In this document: piece after piece, positions 7,672-18,400 of the stretch
Position numbering within the stretch: position 1 is the first letter of the stretch
Layout: each line of letters opens with the position of its first letter
Source of the DNA: Gracilaria domingensis
Lineage: Eukaryota; Rhodophyta; Florideophyceae; Gracilariales; Gracilariaceae
Assembly (NCBI GenBank): GCA_022539475.1
Contig: VCMS01000517.1
Span: 1 to 21,381 of the forward strand
Direction: 5' to 3'
DNA: 21,381 nt
Position numbers and translations under genes: made by a program
Notes under the pieces: generated by a model
Told to the model about the DNA's origin: nothing
What the model saw: the letters and a program-made list of their open reading frames with translations, nothing else
The model's database searches: none

Positions 7672-9756
7672 ATGGTGTCGGGCAAGCGCTCGAGCCCTAC
7701 GAAGTCTCGCTCCGTTGGCTCTGGCTTGCCCCCACGTCTGCGGTCTGTTCCTGAACCCCTACAGGGTGATGGAAAGAAACCCGGAAACCGGAAACAGCCT
7801 GACAAGTCGTCTGACGCCCCAGTGGCTGGGCCCTCATCTGCTCCTTTGGAGGGTCTTATACCCGTTGTCGCGGCGAAGGATGCGCTCGTAAACGAGTTGA
7901 AGACTCAAGTTCGTGTGCTTGAGGCTCAGACTGCTGTCATGAGGAGTTCTCATGAAGCACTCGTTTCCGAGGTCGACACACTTCGTTTGAAGGTTGACGC
8001 AGCCCTCAACGGAGGTGTATCAGAGGATCTACGTATTTTACGGACGGATGTTAATGCCCTCTTGGAGGTTCTTCAAGGATATCCCAGTTTCACCGAGGAG
8101 GTTAACACGAAGTTCATTCGGATCCTTGGCCGTCTTGAGACGTTAGAGGCCACCATCCGTGAGGATGACGGCCCTGCTGCCGCCTCTGCGGGAGTGTCTC
8201 GTGGTACACGTGACCGGAAGTCCGGGAAGAGTCGCTCTAAGAAGAGGAATGTCGACGAGTATGACTCGGAATCGTCACAGTCTTCTGGTATTTCAAACCG
8301 CTCGGCGGGTTCCTTATCATCGAGCTCGTCAAGTGACGGTGAACGTCGCGCTCGTTCTACGCGTTCGCGGAGTTCTACGTCCACCTATGGTGTTGTTGGT
8401 ACCCGGAAACGGGGGCGAAAGCACTCAGGTTTGAGGGAACTGGAGCCGACGAATCCCTTGTTCAAAAGGTTGTTATCTTACCGGTATTACCGTTTGGAAG
8501 ATTCAAGTCTGAACCGGACGCCCCGTGGCACGGGTAAGGTGAAGGACTGCATCAAACGCATGTCCTTAACCTTTCGCAACCAGTTGTTCACTGGGGAGGA
8601 TCCCATTCTGGTGCTTGACTTTCTTTCACGCTTTGTAGCGGAAGCTGACATCCTCGGCATGAGTGAGGGGCAAGCTTATGTTGCCTTACCGTATTTTCTA
8701 CGGGGACTCGCTGAAGATCAGTATAACTCTGTAAGAGGTTCATCTCGCGCCTCTGAAGGAGGGGTCACCTGCTGGCCCGAAGCAGTGCAGTATTTGTTGC
8801 GCTCGTATGCGACAAATACCTCTATCGAGGAAGCAATCACCGCGTTGCGGGAGACGAAACAACGCCCGAAGGAGTCGGAAACCGAGTACTCGGTACGCCT
8901 GAATAAGGCATTCCACCGTTGTGGCAATGTTTACTCCTCAAACGAGCGCTGTACGCTGTTTATCAACGGATTGAATCCGGCTATTCGCACTCTGGTTGCC
9001 CAGCGACGGGAAGACCGGAAGAAGACTACCTATCTGGAGTTAGTGCAGTACGCGAAGGCGGAGGGAGACGCCTTGCGCGCACGCACCGGATACCGGGTTT
9101 CAACCAAGGCGTTGCACCTCGAAGGAGGGTCGTCATCGGCTTCACTGCTACCGCAGGACTTTTCTGGCCACGATGTGGATAACTTACATCTCGCACAGGT
9201 GGACCTGGATTCTATTCCGACTACGGAGTTGCCTTCTACTTCAGAAGCCTCGTCGAAGACGGAAGATGCGCTGCTTTACGCAGACCGTCCACGCGTTCGC
9301 GGTCCTCAAGTACCCTATTCAGGGAGTCGTTACCAGCGACCTGGTTGGGTAGACCCGCGAACGGTGAAGTTCCAAGACCCACGGAGTTCCGGAAGACCAC
9401 CCCTGATCTGTTTCACGTGTTACAACCACGGGCATGCAGCTCCGAACTGCAACCTCTCGATGAGGGAAATGCCCACGGTTGTGGAGAATTTTGAAGCGCT
9501 GACCCCCGCCGAACAGGCGTCAGTGCCGGTAACCGCATATCTGCGTGCGAAGGCTGAGTACCCCCGTAGGGTGTCTGCTGCAGAATTGGCTGCGTTACTG
9601 CACTCTGGTTCGACCCAGGTCAATGTTTCACCGGCTCAAGCCGTGGCGGCAACCGCTGTTGCGGGTAGTTCTGTCGCTGTTCCACAGGAATCTGTGAAGA
9701 TGCCTGCTGCACAGGACGCCGTTCCCGTTAGAACGGATGGAACTCAGTTAAACTGA
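7672..9756 (+). CDS. gag: Gag structural polyprotein (capsid and nucleocapsid), 694 aa
   Basis: Forms the cytoplasmic particle that packages element RNA. The start is the first ATG in the frame (MVSGKRSS). Residues 1-50 are basic and disordered. Residues 66-112 have a heptad pattern typical of a coiled coil, probably for oligomerisation. Residues 180-250 are rich in Ser, Arg and Lys with a run of six Ser. Residues 293-475 look like the retrotransposon Gag capsid fold, with an FTGEDP segment and a helical region rich in Arg and Glu. A CCHC zinc knuckle, C580-x2-C583-x4-H588-x4-C593, binds RNA. An Ala/Val/Gln-rich tail follows. The stop TGA (9754-9756) directly follows a GTTAAAC slippery site that gives access to pol in the -1 frame. 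The frame is fully open, so Gag could still be made and might serve other copies. At 694 aa it is longer than many Ty3/Gypsy Gags. Confidence 0.9.
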   Translation: MVSGKRSSPTKSRSVGSGLPPRLRSVPEPLQGDGKKPGNRKQPDKSSDAPVAGPSSAPLEGLIPVVAAKDALVNELKTQVRVLEAQTAVMRSSHEALVSEVDTLRLKVDAALNGGVSEDLRILRTDVNALLEVLQGYPSFTEEVNTKFIRILGRLETLEATIREDDGPAAASAGVSRGTRDRKSGKSRSKKRNVDEYDSESSQSSGISNRSAGSLSSSSSSDGERRARSTRSRSSTSTYGVVGTRKRGRKHSGLRELEPTNPLFKRLLSYRYYRLEDSSLNRTPRGTGKVKDCIKRMSLTFRNQLFTGEDPILVLDFLSRFVAEADILGMSEGQAYVALPYFLRGLAEDQYNSVRGSSRASEGGVTCWPEAVQYLLRSYATNTSIEEAITALRETKQRPKESETEYSVRLNKAFHRCGNVYSSNERCTLFINGLNPAIRTLVAQRREDRKKTTYLELVQYAKAEGDALRARTGYRVSTKALHLEGGSSSASLLPQDFSGHDVDNLHLAQVDLDSIPTTELPSTSEASSKTEDALLYADRPRVRGPQVPYSGSRYQRPGWVDPRTVKFQDPRSSGRPPLICFTCYNHGHAAPNCNLSMREMPTVVENFEALTPAEQASVPVTAYLRAKAEYPRRVSAAELAALLHSGSTQVNVSPAQAVAATAVAGSSVAVPQESVKMPAAQDAVPVRTDGTQLN

Positions 9757-9785
9757 GTACGGGAGTCTCCAATGGAGAGGCGCCC
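9747..9785 (+). promoter_or_regulatory. probable -1 ribosomal frameshift signal between gag and pol
   Basis: In gag frame the sequence reads G TTA AAC followed at once by the stop TGA. The heptamer GTTAAAC (9747-9753) is a variant of the X_XXY_YYZ class; GUUAAAC is, as I recall, the arterivirus ORF1a/1b slippery site. After a 7-nt spacer comes a stem-loop: GGG (9761-9763) pairs with CCC (9783-9785), and TCTCC (9766-9770) with GGAGA (9774-9778). A second perfect 7-bp hairpin, CGAGGCG-TCAC-CGCCTCG, sits at 9806-9823. The pol frame is open from 9732 and the gag frame closes at 9756, so the shift must occur in this 25-nt overlap. Shifting is inferred, not shown. Confidence 0.7.
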
Positions 9786-10742
9786 GAGTCGAGGTCTACG
9801 GCGCCCGAGGCGTCACCGCCTCGCTCCCAGGTCAAAATCCTTTCGAGGAAACAGACCGTCTTAGACGTGGACTCTACCACCATCGGTGTGTTACGTCGCC
9901 CGTGGATACGGTTCAGGAACAACCGGATCCCGGATCGAGTCATGGTGCTGGCCAAGCGAAACTACAAGATATTTGCTGACCTTGGCCTATCCACCCAGTA
10001 TATGGTGCGTCATCTCTCTGTCTTGGATACAGGTGCTGGCCCCAACTTCATTGTTGAGTCGTTACTACCGCCGGAAGTCCGTTGTCGAATCCGCTCTGGA
10101 CCCGTCATGGACGTGGCAGATGCCAACAATAACCCGTTACAAACGGCTGGAATGGTTTCACTGATTGTCAGGATTGGTAACTGCATCGAGCAGGTAGAAT
10201 TCATCGTCTGCAAGACGCTCGCTGCCCCTGTCATTCTAGGGTGTGACTTCTGCGACAGATATGTCGAAGCCATACGACCGCGTGCGCGTGAAGTGGAAAT
10301 GGAAGATGGTTCGGTTGTACCGATTGTTCGTCGCTCATTACGCCGAGCGTCAGCTAAGCTGGTACCACTACCCGCTCCTCTACAGGATTCCTCACCTCCG
10401 AAGGAGTCGCCGAAGCTCCGCGTAGCGCGTGCAATTTCTATTCCGCCAGAATCCCAGGTTTGGGTTGATGTTACTGCCGCACCGCGTGGTTTGCGGGTTG
10501 TTCAACCATTGAACTCGTTATACGAGAAGTATCAGGTCGCGTTGGCGAACGGAGTTGTTCAAATCAACAGCGAACACCCCTTTCGGGTTATGTTGGCCAA
10601 CTTTGGCAAGAAGCCCCAGTATCTGGTGAAGAACCAAGTAATTGGTACTGTCTTACCGCACCCTACGGCGCTTATCCCTACAAAGGTGACTGCCGCCGAG
10701 ATGCTCGGGCTTGCTGAAGAACGCACTGGTTTGCTTCACCCT

Positions 10743-10760
10743 AAGGAGGGGGAGGAAGAA
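10743..10760 (+). promoter_or_regulatory. internal polypurine tract between protease and RT (copy B)
   Basis: Eighteen purines in a row including AGGAGGGGG, the same 9-mer as in the 3' polypurine tract and in the tract at 13917-13933. It encodes Lys-Glu-Gly-Glu-Glu in the protease-RT spacer. A role as an additional plus-strand primer is only a suggestion. Confidence 0.35.
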
Positions 10761-10783
10761 TCGTCGCGCTCCTCTGCGTCGGA

Positions 10784-10825
10784 CCCGTCCCAGACGGTTG
10801 AACACCCGTCCCAGACGGTTGAACA
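10784..10825 (+). repeat. 21-bp tandem duplication in the protease-RT spacer
   Basis: Two perfect adjacent copies of a 21-bp unit, encoding PSQTVEH twice in frame. Because the copies are identical and the length is a multiple of three, this looks like a recent replication slip in a tolerant spacer. Copy A does not cover this region in the window. Confidence 0.85.
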
Positions 10826-13800
10826 CACGAATGACTCGGAAGCTAGGACCGTTCCTACGAGTTATGACAAGATTGACCCTATCAAGGAGTTAGAAGAATT
10901 GAATCTCGGTCATGTACCGGTTTCACACCGTGAGAAGTTGCGCAACATGTTGCGAGAGTTTACACCAATGTGGGATGGTTCCCTCGGAGAGGTTTCAACT
11001 ACGGAACACCAGATTGACCTCCTGCCGGAGACCAAGCCGATTGCTCAGCACCCTTACAGGGCAGGCCCGAAAGCACGGGAAGAGGAAGAGTTTCAGATCA
11101 ACAAAATGCTCCGCGCTGGCGTGATAGAACCGGCTCAGTCGCCGTGGGCATCTCCAGTTGTACTGGCTCCGAAACCCGACGGGTCCTGGCGCTTTTGTAT
11201 CGACTATCGTCGCTTGAACGATGTCACCGTCAAAGACGTGTACCCCATACCTCGTATGGACGAGTATATCGACTCGCTTGGCGATGCTACTGTTTTCTCC
11301 ACTTTGGATGCAAACTGGGGTTACTGGCAAGTACCAGTTAGACCGGAAGACCGTGACAAGACCGCGTTTACCTGTCATTCAGGACTATACCGCTTTAAGC
11401 GTATGCCGTTCGGGTTAACGAACGCCCCCGCTACGTTTCAGCGTGCTCTGGACATTTTGTTAGCTCGCTTCAAATGGCGGAGTTGCTTGGTATACCTCGA
11501 TGACATCATCGTGTTTTCCAACAGTTTGGACGATCACCTCGAACATGTTCGGGAGATAATGACCGCTTTGCGGGATGCTGGAATTACTCTCAAATTGAGG
11601 AAGTGTGAGTTTTTCACTCACTCAGTGAAGTATCTGGGCCATGTCATACGTCCAGGACGGTTACTGATCGAGGAAGCTTGCGTGAAGTCCCTCAAAGAGG
11701 CGAAGCACCCCACTACACAGACAGAGCTACGCTCCTTTCTAGGGCTATGCAACGTTTATAGACGGTTCATTTCTCGCTTCGCGAAGATCGCGGGACCGCT
11801 CAACGAACTCCTGAAGAAGGGACAACCGCCCAAATTGGGACCACTTACCCCCACGCAAGTGGAGGCCTTCAACTCTCTTAAAGAGGCTGTTACCACGGCA
11901 CCCGTGTTAGCGTTACCAAAGAACGGGTTGCCGTACACCGTGGATACGGATTCGAGCGATTACCAAATTGGCTGCGCTCTCTTTCAGACTACACCCGAAG
12001 GGGAACGCAAACCAATTGGCTATTGGTCTCGTACACTCAACGTGCACGAGCGCAATTACTCGGTATCCGAGAAGGAGTGTCTCGCCATGGTATGGGCTTT
12101 GCAGACTCTACGACCATATCTTATGGGTGTGCACTTTACCGTCAATACGGATCATTCCGCCTTGCGTTGGTTAATGTCAGTCACGGAGCCTTCCGGACGC
12201 TTAATGCGTTGGCGTCTTCGGCTTGCCGAGTTTGACTACGAGGTCACCTATAAGAAGGGTTGTTTAAACGCGCAAGCGGATGCTCTTTCACGTCTAGGAA
12301 CTGAAGGTGAAGCTTTACCCCTCGATGACGAGGATGAAGATATCCCCTGTTTCCTCATGGAGGAGGGTGATGAAGACTACGACATCGTGTCGGACGACAT
12401 CTGTGATGATTTGCTCGTCGCAGACGGTGAAGACCCGGAATCCGGTACATTCGTCCCCATTACTCCAGAAGAGCTGGTGCGGGAACAGCAATCTGACCCG
12501 TTCTGTACGAGGATACGCTCCCAAATTAGTGGTGGTGCTAACATCCCGTTCGGGGTCAACACACAAGGTTACCTCGTCAGAGTGGTTCGTTCTACCCCAC
12601 AGATTGTGGTTCCTCACTCCTTACAAACAAGGGTATTGCATCTCTCGCATCACTCGCGGATGGCTTCCCATCCGGGTGCTAAGCGGTTATACACGACACT
12701 GCGTCGGGATTTCTACTGGCCCGCGTTAGCGTTGGACTGCTACACCACCGTGAAGGCGTGTACACATTGTGCTCGAGAGCGAGTTAAACAGCGTCGCCAT
12801 GCGAAGAAACTAACACTTTTCCCCGCAAGGGCGCCGTTGGAGTTTATTGCCATCGATATACTCGGCGAGTTCTTGCGTACTTCCCGAGGAAATCGGTTCT
12901 TACTCGTTATTACGGATAGATTCAGTAAGCTAGTCCGGACAGTTCCGTTGAAGTCGATTACAGCACGCAGTGTTGCGGAGGCATTCGTTCGCCATTGGGT
13001 TATGGTCTACGGTCCCCCGGTCAATCTCCTCTCAGATAATGGTCCGCAGTTTACTGCACGTTTCTTCCAGGATGTCTGTCGGATACTCGACGTGAAGAAT
13101 CTCTTCACGACGACGTATCATCCCCAATGCAATGGGCAAGTCGAACGGTTTAACCGGACAATGCTCTCCGCGTTGCGGGCTTATACAGTTGAACACCCGA
13201 AAACTTGCGATCTCTACACGGATACCGTGACGTATGCGTATAATACGCAAGTTCACAGAGTAACTGGTTTATCGCCCTTTGAGCTCGTGCTCTCACGGAC
13301 ACCACCGCCAGTTGCGGTTGAACCATCAGCAAAGCTGGATACGTCACCGTCAATACGGGATCACTACTTGCAATGGAAGCAGTGGTTATCCGCAATGGTA
13401 CCTGTCGCCAGGTCGTCAATGGCGAAAGCACAACACGCTTACAAGCGGAACTTTGATGCCCGGGTACGGAGACCACTACCGCCACTGAAAGTGGGAAACC
13501 TCGCCTTTGTCAGGAAGGAGTACTACAACCCTGAAAAAGAGCGGCGCCACAAGCTTTCACCCATCGCTGATGGTCCATACCGCGTTATTAGCGTGAATAC
13601 GGACACAGTCGTACTGGAAGTTGGCGACGCTCATGAGCGTTTCTCCCGCGATCGCGTTGTGCAGGGCCCAACCGTGCACACGGAAATAGTTTCAGATTCA
13701 CAGCAGGAAGCTGGACAGACACGGAACCGAGAATTCTCGTCGCAGAACACTACACCTACTGTGGGGCTTCGCAACCCTGCAAGGGGTCTCGCAGAGGTAC

Positions 13801-13916
13801 CGATTATATCGTCCCAAGCCGAGATATCGGAACATACACCGCTGGTGAAATCGCGTTTCACGGCGTCTATCACACCGTCAACAGACGTGATGACTGCTCC
13901 CCGTAACGCTCCACCT

Positions 13917-13933
13917 AAGGAGGGGGAGGGGAA
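13917..13933 (+). promoter_or_regulatory. internal polypurine tract in copy B linker
   Basis: Copy B equivalent of the tract at 2747-2763: 17 uninterrupted purines with the AGGAGGGGG core. It is unchanged between the copies, although the sequence just upstream is about 12% diverged. A primer role is not demonstrated. Confidence 0.35.
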
Positions 13934-14747
13934 TTCACGCGTTGTCGCGGAGAGTGAGTCACCGGTGTCGCTACCGTCGCAGCACCGTGATTCACGGGAA
14001 AGTAATGAAGCAGAGGCAGAGTCGCCTCAGGACACCGTCGAAGACGTAGTTGCTACGGACACCACTGTCAGTGGGAAGGATCACCCGCTGTCGCGTGTTG
14101 AAGTCGCGAAGGACGCGCCGCAGTCGGCCGCTGTCGCGCAGAACTCTGCGGAGGATGCACAACCTTCTACGAAGGATCGCGACCTTTCTGAAGGATACCG
14201 CACGCAACGAACGGACTCGAGGTTGTCCCAGGATACTGGTATCGCTCATCCGCTGGGGGAATCGTGGCCAGAACACGCGCCCATCGCCTCGTCGGCGCAG
14301 GACGCGGAGCATGCTCTCGTTCGCGACGTTACCACGGCAAGGCCGGAAGTTGATCAAGAACACTCGACTTCTCGCAGAGTGAGGCTACAGCGAAGCTGGA
14401 TAGTGTATCACGGAGTATTCCGGACGCGCAGTCGCCGCAAACCGTCGCTGACGACCGCCACATACCGCCTTCGCGGGCGCGCACTAAGGAAGTCACGGCA
14501 GATCCCGGTACCTTAGACACTGCAGAGCAGGAAGAAGAGGAGACGCTCGCTGAAGCGAAGATCACACACCCCGGCTCGGGTAATGGTAGTGTACCGTTGC
14601 ACCCAGCCGTGGGGAAGTCGCAAGTCGCACGTCATGACGTTTCGCTAAGTCATGACGGCGCACCGCTCTTTGGAGATACGGATTACAGCCCTGATTTAGG
14701 GAAAACGCACACTGCAGCTGCAGGAGCGCTTGCGCACCACAAATCTT

Positions 14748-14766
14748 GGGGCGCGCAGCGCGCCCC
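14748..14766 (+). repeat. GC palindrome in the linker coding region (copy B)
   Basis: Same perfect 8-bp stem and CAG loop as at 3578-3596, preserved without change in this copy. Confidence 0.5.
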
Positions 14767-15094
14767 ACACAATAGGCCAGTCACAGCTCGTGGCAGTGCC
14801 ACCACCGCGAACCGTCGCGTGTCTTCACGTGAACCGGCACGTGCCGTGGTGAACAATCCGCCTCCGCGTCCGCCTTCACCGTCAAGACGGGAACTATCCC
14901 GTGAACTAGCCGTTCGCGGACCCGCCGAAGCGGCGAAGCTGCTTGAAGAAGCCCGGAAACGGGAAACGAACACTCAGCAGAGGGCAAATCCACCGCCGAA
15001 GGCGTCAGGAGAAACTCACAGCACCGCTGGTCACGAAGTTACGGCACCGCCGCAGCGCGCTGACGACCCTTCGCAGGAAGAGCTCGAGCGGGGC

Positions 15095-15259
15095 GTATAC
15101 TCGAAAGAGTTCGTCGTAGACCACATCGTGGGACACAGTTGGAATCCGAAGGGGTATGTTCAGTACCAGGTACGCTGGTATGGCTATCCGCCGTCGCGGG
15201 ATTCGGACGAACCCGTGGAGCACTTACCCCGATCGAAGATCGTGCAGTACCATCGTCGA
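15095..15259 (+). other. chromodomain of copy B
   Basis: The same module as at 3925-4089, with one residue changed (Ser to Tyr in the NPKGYVQY stretch). It retains the VRWYGY core and the DSDEP segment that lacks the third cage aromatic. It lies in the -1 frame relative to the protease-to-integrase frame because of the deletion near 14373. The frame holding it is open from before 14597 to the stop at 15305-15307. Confidence 0.85.
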
Positions 15260-15307
15260 ACTAACACGGCGTTGCCGGCTAACCTACATCAAGCGATGGT
15301 CGGATAA

Positions 15308-17639
15308 CACACGTCGTTGGAGACGGAGGCGTATCGCGTACCGCGCACGAACGGTTCTACGAACGACAACACTCAATCAAGGAACACTGCGACAACCTCC
15401 AGAGGAGTACTGTACCGCTACTCGCGTGGTGAGGAGACACTCTAGGAAGAAGAGAGTTGAGTTCAAGATCAGTTATGCCCTCAGGTGAGGAGAAGTTTAG
15501 TTGCACTCTGAAGAGGATGAAGTACACTCGGAAGAAGAATGAAGACTCTATGGAGAGGAATTGTCATTCAGATGCGAAGTTATGAAGAAGGAGTTTCACA
15601 TGTGACTCTCACCCATGTGGGGTCACTTGGTTGCTCGCATTTTGCGGTTGGAATCCGACTCATGTCGTGTCTAATCGCTATTCAATCGTTTTCGATGTTG
15701 TTTACCTGTTAGGTTTTTTGTCCAGCTTGCGGGTTCGCTACTACCATAGTGGACCGCAATCACGGTTTTTCCCTAGCAGAAGGGTGTACAATTTCCGTGT
15801 ACATCATGTGTATCTACCGGTTTGATCACCTTTTGCCATTTTCGAGGAGCACCGCTCGTTCGTTTGGCTTTCACGTTGAACAGGGTTCGTTCTCGTCAGT
15901 GACGGTCTTTGCACGTTTCACGGTTCTCACTGCACGCCACATGCGGCCGAGGTTCGAAACCGTCACGCATATTGCGGAAGAACCCCGATCTTCATCGGTT
16001 ATCATCACCTTTGTAAGGGTTCGTCACTCTCGTGGTCGAGGATAGTTTCTGGTTAACCGATATCTCTGGAGCTTCGTTTGCGCCCGCACTGCGGCCTATC
16101 ATTCCATCTCACCGTTTGCACGGGTTTCCGAAAGCTTACCGAGACGTTCTCGTGAGTTCTGCACGGTACGGGACCGGAAGATACACATCTTGTTGAAGGA
16201 TCATTGTTGTTTTGCGACCCATTTTTATGGTGTCATTTGTTGTCTCAGCCTTGCTGGTGTGTTTGATTTTGGGTTTCACGAACCCTCTGTGAGGTCTAGT
16301 GACTGCCCTCGGTAGAGGTTGAACCTTGATTAAGGTCTAGTACGCCGTCATCCGGTTGAACGTTTTCACGGATTACCGGTTTAATTGCTGCTGTCAACGA
16401 CTTTCGACCACGTCTACTACTGTTCACTCCGTTGTGGAGGCCGTCTTTTACGCTTCTGCGGTCTCTGGTACAGCCGCACAAGGCGTTGGTATCGATTACC
16501 AGTCGTTTCTGGTCTTTTTCGCGTTCTCCGATGTCGGGTGTATCACCTCTACAGTACCTTGCGAGGGTCATCTGCAAAAGACCCGTAACTCGGTGAATAC
16601 TGGCTCGTTTCTTCAACGGTTTTGTACCAGTAGTCACTGGATGTATACAAACACTTTGGCGGAAACCGAACGCAATTGTCTTGAAGAACTTTGGAGCTAC
16701 GGCACCGTTTCGGTTCAACAATCTATTTTTAGACCGCATTTTTGTCAACTGAAATGGGTCGGGCTTTCCCACTTAGTGGTGTTCAATCCCAACAGTTTTG
16801 TTGTCAAATAAAAGCTCTGATTCTCAGGAGTTCTCCGATGTATTGGGTTTGTTCAGAGCGTAGCTGGTTCAAAAGTTATGGCGACTACAATTTTTCGGGT
16901 ATGTCAAATTCCCAATTTCTTTGTGTGAAGTTTCCGAAACGTCGTCGGCAGCGTTGATTCGACAATGTCGTAACTTCTGAACCCATCTAGAGACTACGTG
17001 CCGCTTGATTGCGTGATGTGAGCGACCGTATAACGGGACGGTGGACCTCGGAGAGGAAGGAATTGGGCAGGAAAAGGTCGCTACTGTACTGTGGGTGACC
17101 TTGGATCGCGCTTGTCGATTCCACAGTGTGGCAACCGCCCCTGAAAGGGAAAATAGGCGCCTCAGAGAAGTATAGCACCGGAACCCCGGGACAGTGAACG
17201 AAGTTCAGGAGGACCGCTCCCGTTCGGGTGTGTCGAGCGTTGCTGCAGCACTGCTTGGCAGGAAGTCGGCTCGCCGTACTGCGGGCAAGGGCACCGTCAA
17301 GGACGTTGGTTGCGCACCCACTAGAGAAGCCCAAACGCATATTGCGCGGGCTCCAGGACCGTTATTGGGCGTGAATGAAACGCAGTGAACCCCAATCTGG
17401 GCGTGCTGCAACCATTTTCACGACGATGTCGGGAACGTTATGGCACGTCGATAGACGGTGATCGCAACTTCATAGGAGGTACAGGACGACGCATATAGAC
17501 CCAGAAACGGGTAAGATGGCGCAAATTCATCACGATCGCTCGCAGATACCGCTCTTGCGGTTGGATGCACAACGTTGTTGGTTTGTCCGGTGCTTCAACC
17601 GTCATGAAGACGTAGTGTTCGCACCTCAGAAGGGGGATA
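15308..17639 (+). other. 2.3 kb non-coding region between pol and the 3' LTR, copy B
   Basis: Counterpart of 4138-6468 with about a dozen substitutions and a few indels: one base fewer near 16523 and two more near 17092. One indel makes + and - strand frames of about 150 aa around 16296-16811 longer than in copy A. They lack ATG starts and resemble nothing known to me, so I read them as chance. No other gene or RNA is recognisable. Confidence 0.75.
17628..17637 (+). promoter_or_regulatory. 3' polypurine tract (copy B)
   Basis: AGAAGGGGGA followed by TA and the LTR start. It has one transition relative to copy A (AGGAGGGGGA) but remains all purine. Confidence 0.75.
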
Positions 17640-18400
17640 TGTAGAGCCACGCTTTATGCGGTATTTGCTCGCTTTTGGTGTGAAATCACTGCCCCTGCAG
17701 TGCAGTGGAGGTCAAGGACTCTGGTGAGGTTGGCACATCATTGCTGGATGGCTACACACGTGTATGGACGGTTGGCAGCCAACTTTGGGATATTCTAGAT
17801 ATTTATTATTTATTTAGTTAGCCCGGTTGCACACTTGACAGTGGCACTCTACACTACTTAGTAGGTTGAGCTGCACCCATTGTCGGGGAAGTAAACGACT
17901 AACCGAGTGTTCGGCTCTGATGTTTCACCCTTGGTGACCGATATCCTCCTCCCGGAGAGTCGGCACCTTGTGCAGGGCTCATCATCCGCCTCGCGGCATC
18001 ATTAACACCACTACTGCTTTCGCGTGTTTACTTTGTGTGTGTTTTCTTTATTTCTGTCCCTGTTATACAGGTAGCACTACTTGGTGTACCGGTGCATACC
18101 GTTCGTGGCTCGACACACTCGCGTGGGCTATTACCGCTCTCGCGTGTCATCGCCACACTCGTGGGTACCGCGTGCTACGCACGTGACGCTACTGCCGACT
18201 TGTGTCGTGTGTTCTCTACCGCTGGACGCTTCTTCTTCGCCGCTTCGCTCCCTCCATTACTTGGGAAGGGTCGACCCCGGTCTTACACCCGGCATTGCCG
18301 TGTCGTACCTGTGGGAGCGCTCTACTGCTGTGCTCGCCTCTTGAGAGAGGGTCTGAACCGCCTTTGCGTGTCTTTCCCCATCGCTGGGTTTTGCACAACA
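17640..18400 (+). repeat. 3' LTR of copy B, 761 bp
   Basis: Begins TGTAGAGCC and ends GCACAACA, about 99% identical to 6469-7231. It is two bases shorter (one T in the AT-rich block, one G near 17895). After 18400 the sequence is unrelated to the element, so this is the true outer end of the array. Confidence 0.9.

Larger units (their letters stand above)
9732..15307 (+). pseudogene. pol: pol of copy B: protease, RT, RNase H, integrase, linker, chromodomain; broken by a 1-nt deletion
   Basis: Read in the -1 frame after gag; there is no convincing ATG near its start. Visible are the aspartic protease DTGA (Asp at 10026) with a downstream ILGCDF, RT from about 11030 with YLDD at 11493-11504, RNase H acidic residues at 11943, 11949, 12075 and 12150, the integrase zinc module, triad Asp 12855, Asp 13035 and Glu 13143, and GPY at 13572-13580. 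The frame stays open through the linker until about 14373. There B reads TTCTCGCAG where A reads TTCTCGGCAG, so it slips and stops at 14514-14516. The linker and chromodomain continue in the -1 frame to TAA at 15305-15307. Relative to copy A, B also has Arg-to-Cys (11679-11681, after RT) and Trp-to-Cys (13206-13208, after the integrase core). The enzyme domains remain readable, but the product would lack the chromodomain. Confidence 0.9.
6469..18400 (+). mobile_element. Ty3/Gypsy chromodomain LTR retrotransposon, copy B (full length, pol frameshifted)
   Basis: A structurally complete element of 11.9 kb in the order LTR, primer-binding site, leader, gag, pol (protease, RT, RNase H, integrase, linker, chromodomain), non-coding 3' region, polypurine tract, LTR. 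The order with integrase after RNase H and a C-terminal chromodomain is the Ty3/Gypsy chromovirus layout. The LTRs are 763 and 761 bp, start TG, end CA and are about 99% identical, which indicates a recent insertion. Gag is open, but pol has a 1-nt deletion near 14373, so this copy could not make a full Gag-Pol polyprotein unaided. No target-site duplication can be tested because the left outer flank of the array is outside the window. Confidence 0.93.

Noticed and set aside
9867..9890. An independent pol start (GTG) at 9867
   Set aside because: The frame is open back to 9732 and joins gag at a slippery heptamer. Non-ATG initiation is less likely than a Gag-Pol fusion made by frameshifting.
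16296..16811. Opposing frames of about 150 aa in the non-coding 3' region as a third gene or env-like gene
   Set aside because: No ATG starts, no membrane or signal segments, no recognisable motif, and the frames are broken in copy A by a 1-nt difference.
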